This document shows, one piece after another, positions 62,112 to 64,000 of a stretch of DNA of 64,000 nucleotides (position 1 is its first letter; every line of letters starts with the position of its first letter). The notes beneath the pieces are model-generated. The model saw only the letters and a program-made list of their open reading frames with translations, made no database searches and was not told where the DNA came from. Location: the NCBI RefSeq assembly GCF_016909575.1, contig NZ_JAFBGA010000005.1, forward strand, positions 372,001-436,000. Reading direction: 5' to 3'. The position numbers and the translations under genes are program-made. The stretch comes from Streptomyces sp. HB132. GTDB taxonomy: Bacteria > Actinomycetota > Actinomycetes > Streptomycetales > Streptomycetaceae.

Positions 62112-63935
62112 GTGCCCACGCCCCCCGTACCCCGCCCGGAGTACCCGCGACCGCAGTTCGTCCGCACGGACTGGCTGAACCTGAACGGCCTGTGGCAGTT
62201 CGAGACCGACCGGGGCGACAGCGGCCTCGAACGCGGTCTCCTCACCCGTGACCTGGACGGTCGGATCCTCGTCCCCTTCCCGCCCGAGTCCGAGCTGTCC
62301 GGGGTCGGCGACACCGATTTCCTCGAGGCCGTCTGGTACCGGCGCGTCCTCACCCTGCCGGCCGCCTGGGCAGGCCGCCGGGTTCTGCTGCACTTCGGAG
62401 CCGTCGACCACGACACGACCGTCTGGGCGGACGGCACCGAGGTCGCGCGACATCGGGGTGGATTCACCCCGTTCACCGCCGACCTCGGCGACATCGCGGG
62501 TGCCGGGCGGGACGTCGTCGTCACCGTCCGGGCCCGTGACCCCCGCTCGGGCCCGCAGGCCCGCGGCAAGCAGGCCGTCCAGTACGCCAACCACGACTGC
62601 AACTACACGCGGGTCACCGGCATCTGGCAGACCGTCTGGCTCGAGCCCGTCGACGAGATGCACCTGAGGCGCCCCCGGATCACCCCTGATCTGGCCGGCT
62701 CGGCCTTCCACCTGGAACTCCCGCTCTCCGGGAACCGGCCGGGCCACCGGGTGCGCGCCGTCCTCAGCGACGGGGACGGCGAGGTGTGCCGGGCCGAGGC
62801 ACGCGCCGACCTCGATCTCGCGCCCCGACTCCATCTTCCGGTCCCGGCGGACCGGCGGCGTGAGTGGGGTCCCGACGACCCGCACCTCTACGGCCTGCGG
62901 CTCGAACTGGTCGACGGGCAGGGGGAGCTGCTCGACGCGGTGGAGAGCTACGCCGGGCTGCGCGCCGTCGGCCTGCGGGGCAAGGCCGTCACGCTCAACG
63001 GGCGCCCGCTCTTCCAGCGGCTCGTGCTCGACCAGGGCTGGTACCCCGACGGCCTGATGACCGCGCCCACCGACGAGGCGCTGGTCCACGACATCGAGAT
63101 CGCCATGGCCGCCGGCTTCAACGGGGCCCGGCTCCACCAGAAGGTCTTCGAGGAGCGCTTCCTCTACCACGCGGACCGTCTCGGCTATCTGGTCTGGGGC
63201 GAGTTCGGCGACTGGGGCTGCGAGACGGGCGGGTCGTCGGGGAACAACCAGCAGCCCGACTCCGCGTACGTCAGCCAGTGGCTCGAAGCCGTGGAACGGG
63301 ACTATTCACACCCGTCGATCGTCGGCTGGTGCCCGCTGAACGAGACCTACCAGAAGCTGCACGACCGCATCACCGGACTCGACGACGTCACCCGGGCCAT
63401 GTTCCTGGCCACCAAGGCCCTGGACACCACACGGCCGGTGATCGACGCGTCCGGCTACGCGCACCGGGTCATGGAAACGGACATCTACGACTCCCACAGC
63501 TACGAGCAGGACCCTGAGGCCTTCCGGCGGCAGATGGCGGGGCTGGCCGAGGGCGAGCCGTTCGTCAACACCTACGAGAACGGCGCCGCCTACTCCCAGC
63601 CCTACCGGGGACAGCCGTACTTCGTGAGTGAGTTCGGCGGTATCTGGTGGGATCCGGAGGCAGCCGCCGCGCAGTCCGGGGAGGACCGGACCGTCTCCTG
63701 GGGATACGGCGAACGGGTCCGCGACGAGGAGGAGTTCCACGCGCGCTTCAGCGGCCTGACAGGGGTGCTGCTCCAGGATCCCGCCATGTTCGGCTACTGC
63801 TACACGCAGCTGACGGACGTCTTCCAGGAACAGAACGGCATCTACCGCTTCGACCGCGGCACCAAACTCGACGTGGCACGCGTCCGCGAGGCCCAGGTAC
63901 GCCCTGCGGCGATCGAGGAGCAGGACGGCCGGTAG
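62112..63935 (+). CDS. Glycoside hydrolase family 2 enzyme
   Basis: A 607-residue cytoplasmic glycosidase. An N-terminal jelly-roll sugar-binding domain (WLNLNGLWQFETDRGD, LHFGAVDHDTTVWADGTEVA), an immunoglobulin-like middle and a TIM barrel follow the GH2 order. The acid/base is Glu411 in CPLNETYQ and the nucleophile is Glu507 in FVSEFGGIWW. Family members are beta-galactosidases, glucuronidases or mannosidases, and the specificity here is open. GTG start. It lies 75 bp after the ABC operon on the same strand and probably cleaves the imported oligosaccharide. Confidence 0.92.
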   Translation: MPTPPVPRPEYPRPQFVRTDWLNLNGLWQFETDRGDSGLERGLLTRDLDGRILVPFPPESELSGVGDTDFLEAVWYRRVLTLPAAWAGRRVLLHFGAVDHDTTVWADGTEVARHRGGFTPFTADLGDIAGAGRDVVVTVRARDPRSGPQARGKQAVQYANHDCNYTRVTGIWQTVWLEPVDEMHLRRPRITPDLAGSAFHLELPLSGNRPGHRVRAVLSDGDGEVCRAEARADLDLAPRLHLPVPADRRREWGPDDPHLYGLRLELVDGQGELLDAVESYAGLRAVGLRGKAVTLNGRPLFQRLVLDQGWYPDGLMTAPTDEALVHDIEIAMAAGFNGARLHQKVFEERFLYHADRLGYLVWGEFGDWGCETGGSSGNNQQPDSAYVSQWLEAVERDYSHPSIVGWCPLNETYQKLHDRITGLDDVTRAMFLATKALDTTRPVIDASGYAHRVMETDIYDSHSYEQDPEAFRRQMAGLAEGEPFVNTYENGAAYSQPYRGQPYFVSEFGGIWWDPEAAAAQSGEDRTVSWGYGERVRDEEEFHARFSGLTGVLLQDPAMFGYCYTQLTDVFQEQNGIYRFDRGTKLDVARVREAQVRPAAIEEQDGR

Positions 63936-64000
63936 CGGGCCGTAGGCTGCCCGCCCGGCCGCCGGCGGCGTCGTGGCGCGCGGGCACCACCGCCGAAGGC
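63936..64000. other. Right edge, intergenic
   Basis: The last 65 bases hold no recognisable feature. Confidence 0.5.

Overview
The window is very GC-rich actinobacterial DNA, almost certainly from Streptomyces or a close relative. Signs of this are the near-universal G/C third positions, many GTG and a few TTG starts, chains of 4-bp ATGA/GTGA overlaps, sugar ABC operons that lack an ATPase gene (normally served by the shared MsiK ATPase), DUF5133 and SpoIIE-type phosphatase genes, and a rare TTA (bldA) codon in axeA. It reads as chromosomal accessory metabolism. I saw no rRNA, tRNA, CRISPR array, phage module or intact insertion sequence.

Layout. 1-3.7 kb: a partial membrane PAS-GAF-SpoIIE sensor phosphatase and an MMPL exporter. 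3.9-7.3 kb: a binding-protein-dependent sugar ABC operon with its promoter, half-site operator cluster and terminator. 7.6-10.2 kb: an AurF-like di-iron oxygenase with a ferredoxin-fused ferredoxin reductase. 10.2-16.2 kb: an orphan XdhC protein, a DUF4180 protein, an N-terminally extended GAPDH, and an SGNH hydrolase with a TetR regulator. 16.5-21.2 kb: kdpFABC preceded by a coupled 27-residue membrane ORF. 21.2-23.2 kb: a damaged GH11 xylanase gene followed by an intact acetyl xylan esterase (axeA). 23.6-25.6 kb: methyltransferase, DUF998 and DUF5133 genes.

25.7-35.5 kb: an Opp-type ABC operon ending in a TauE/SafE permease, divergent from two 2-hydroxyacid dehydrogenases flanking a glucarate-dehydratase-like enolase. 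The two sides carry related TGTCYACA operator-like sites, so they probably form one acid-sugar (or related) utilization locus. 35.6-38.4 kb: a PRC-barrel protein and a PadR-acyl-CoA dehydrogenase operon with a perfect operator. 38.5-44.3 kb: a four-carbon acid-sugar locus (OtnC, OtnK, a SAF-domain dehydrogenase, a GntP permease and a DeoR regulator) organised around two TGTTAACA palindromes.

44.3-50.9 kb: SDR, MFS, NUDIX, SpoIIE phosphatase, lipoprotein and bile-acid-symporter-family genes. 51.4-57.3 kb: a TPR protein coupled to a polyprenyl synthase, then a scar with an arsenate-reductase remnant and a possible Tn3 transposase remnant, a GNAT gene, an AEC transporter with a seven-copy 8-bp repeat in its leader, an orphan barstar and a 2'-5' RNA ligase-like protein. 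57.5-63.9 kb: a LacI regulator divergent from a second sugar ABC operon, whose first permease gene carries an in-frame TGA, and a GH2 glycosidase. The two sugar ABC cassettes at the ends of the window are paralogous and oppositely oriented.

The most notable items are the internally deleted xylanase, the nonsense codon in the second ABC operon, the overlapping face-to-face promoters around one LacI-type operator, the octanucleotide repeat, and two acid-sugar loci whose enzyme sets do not match a standard pathway exactly. Functions come from motif reading only. No database search was run.
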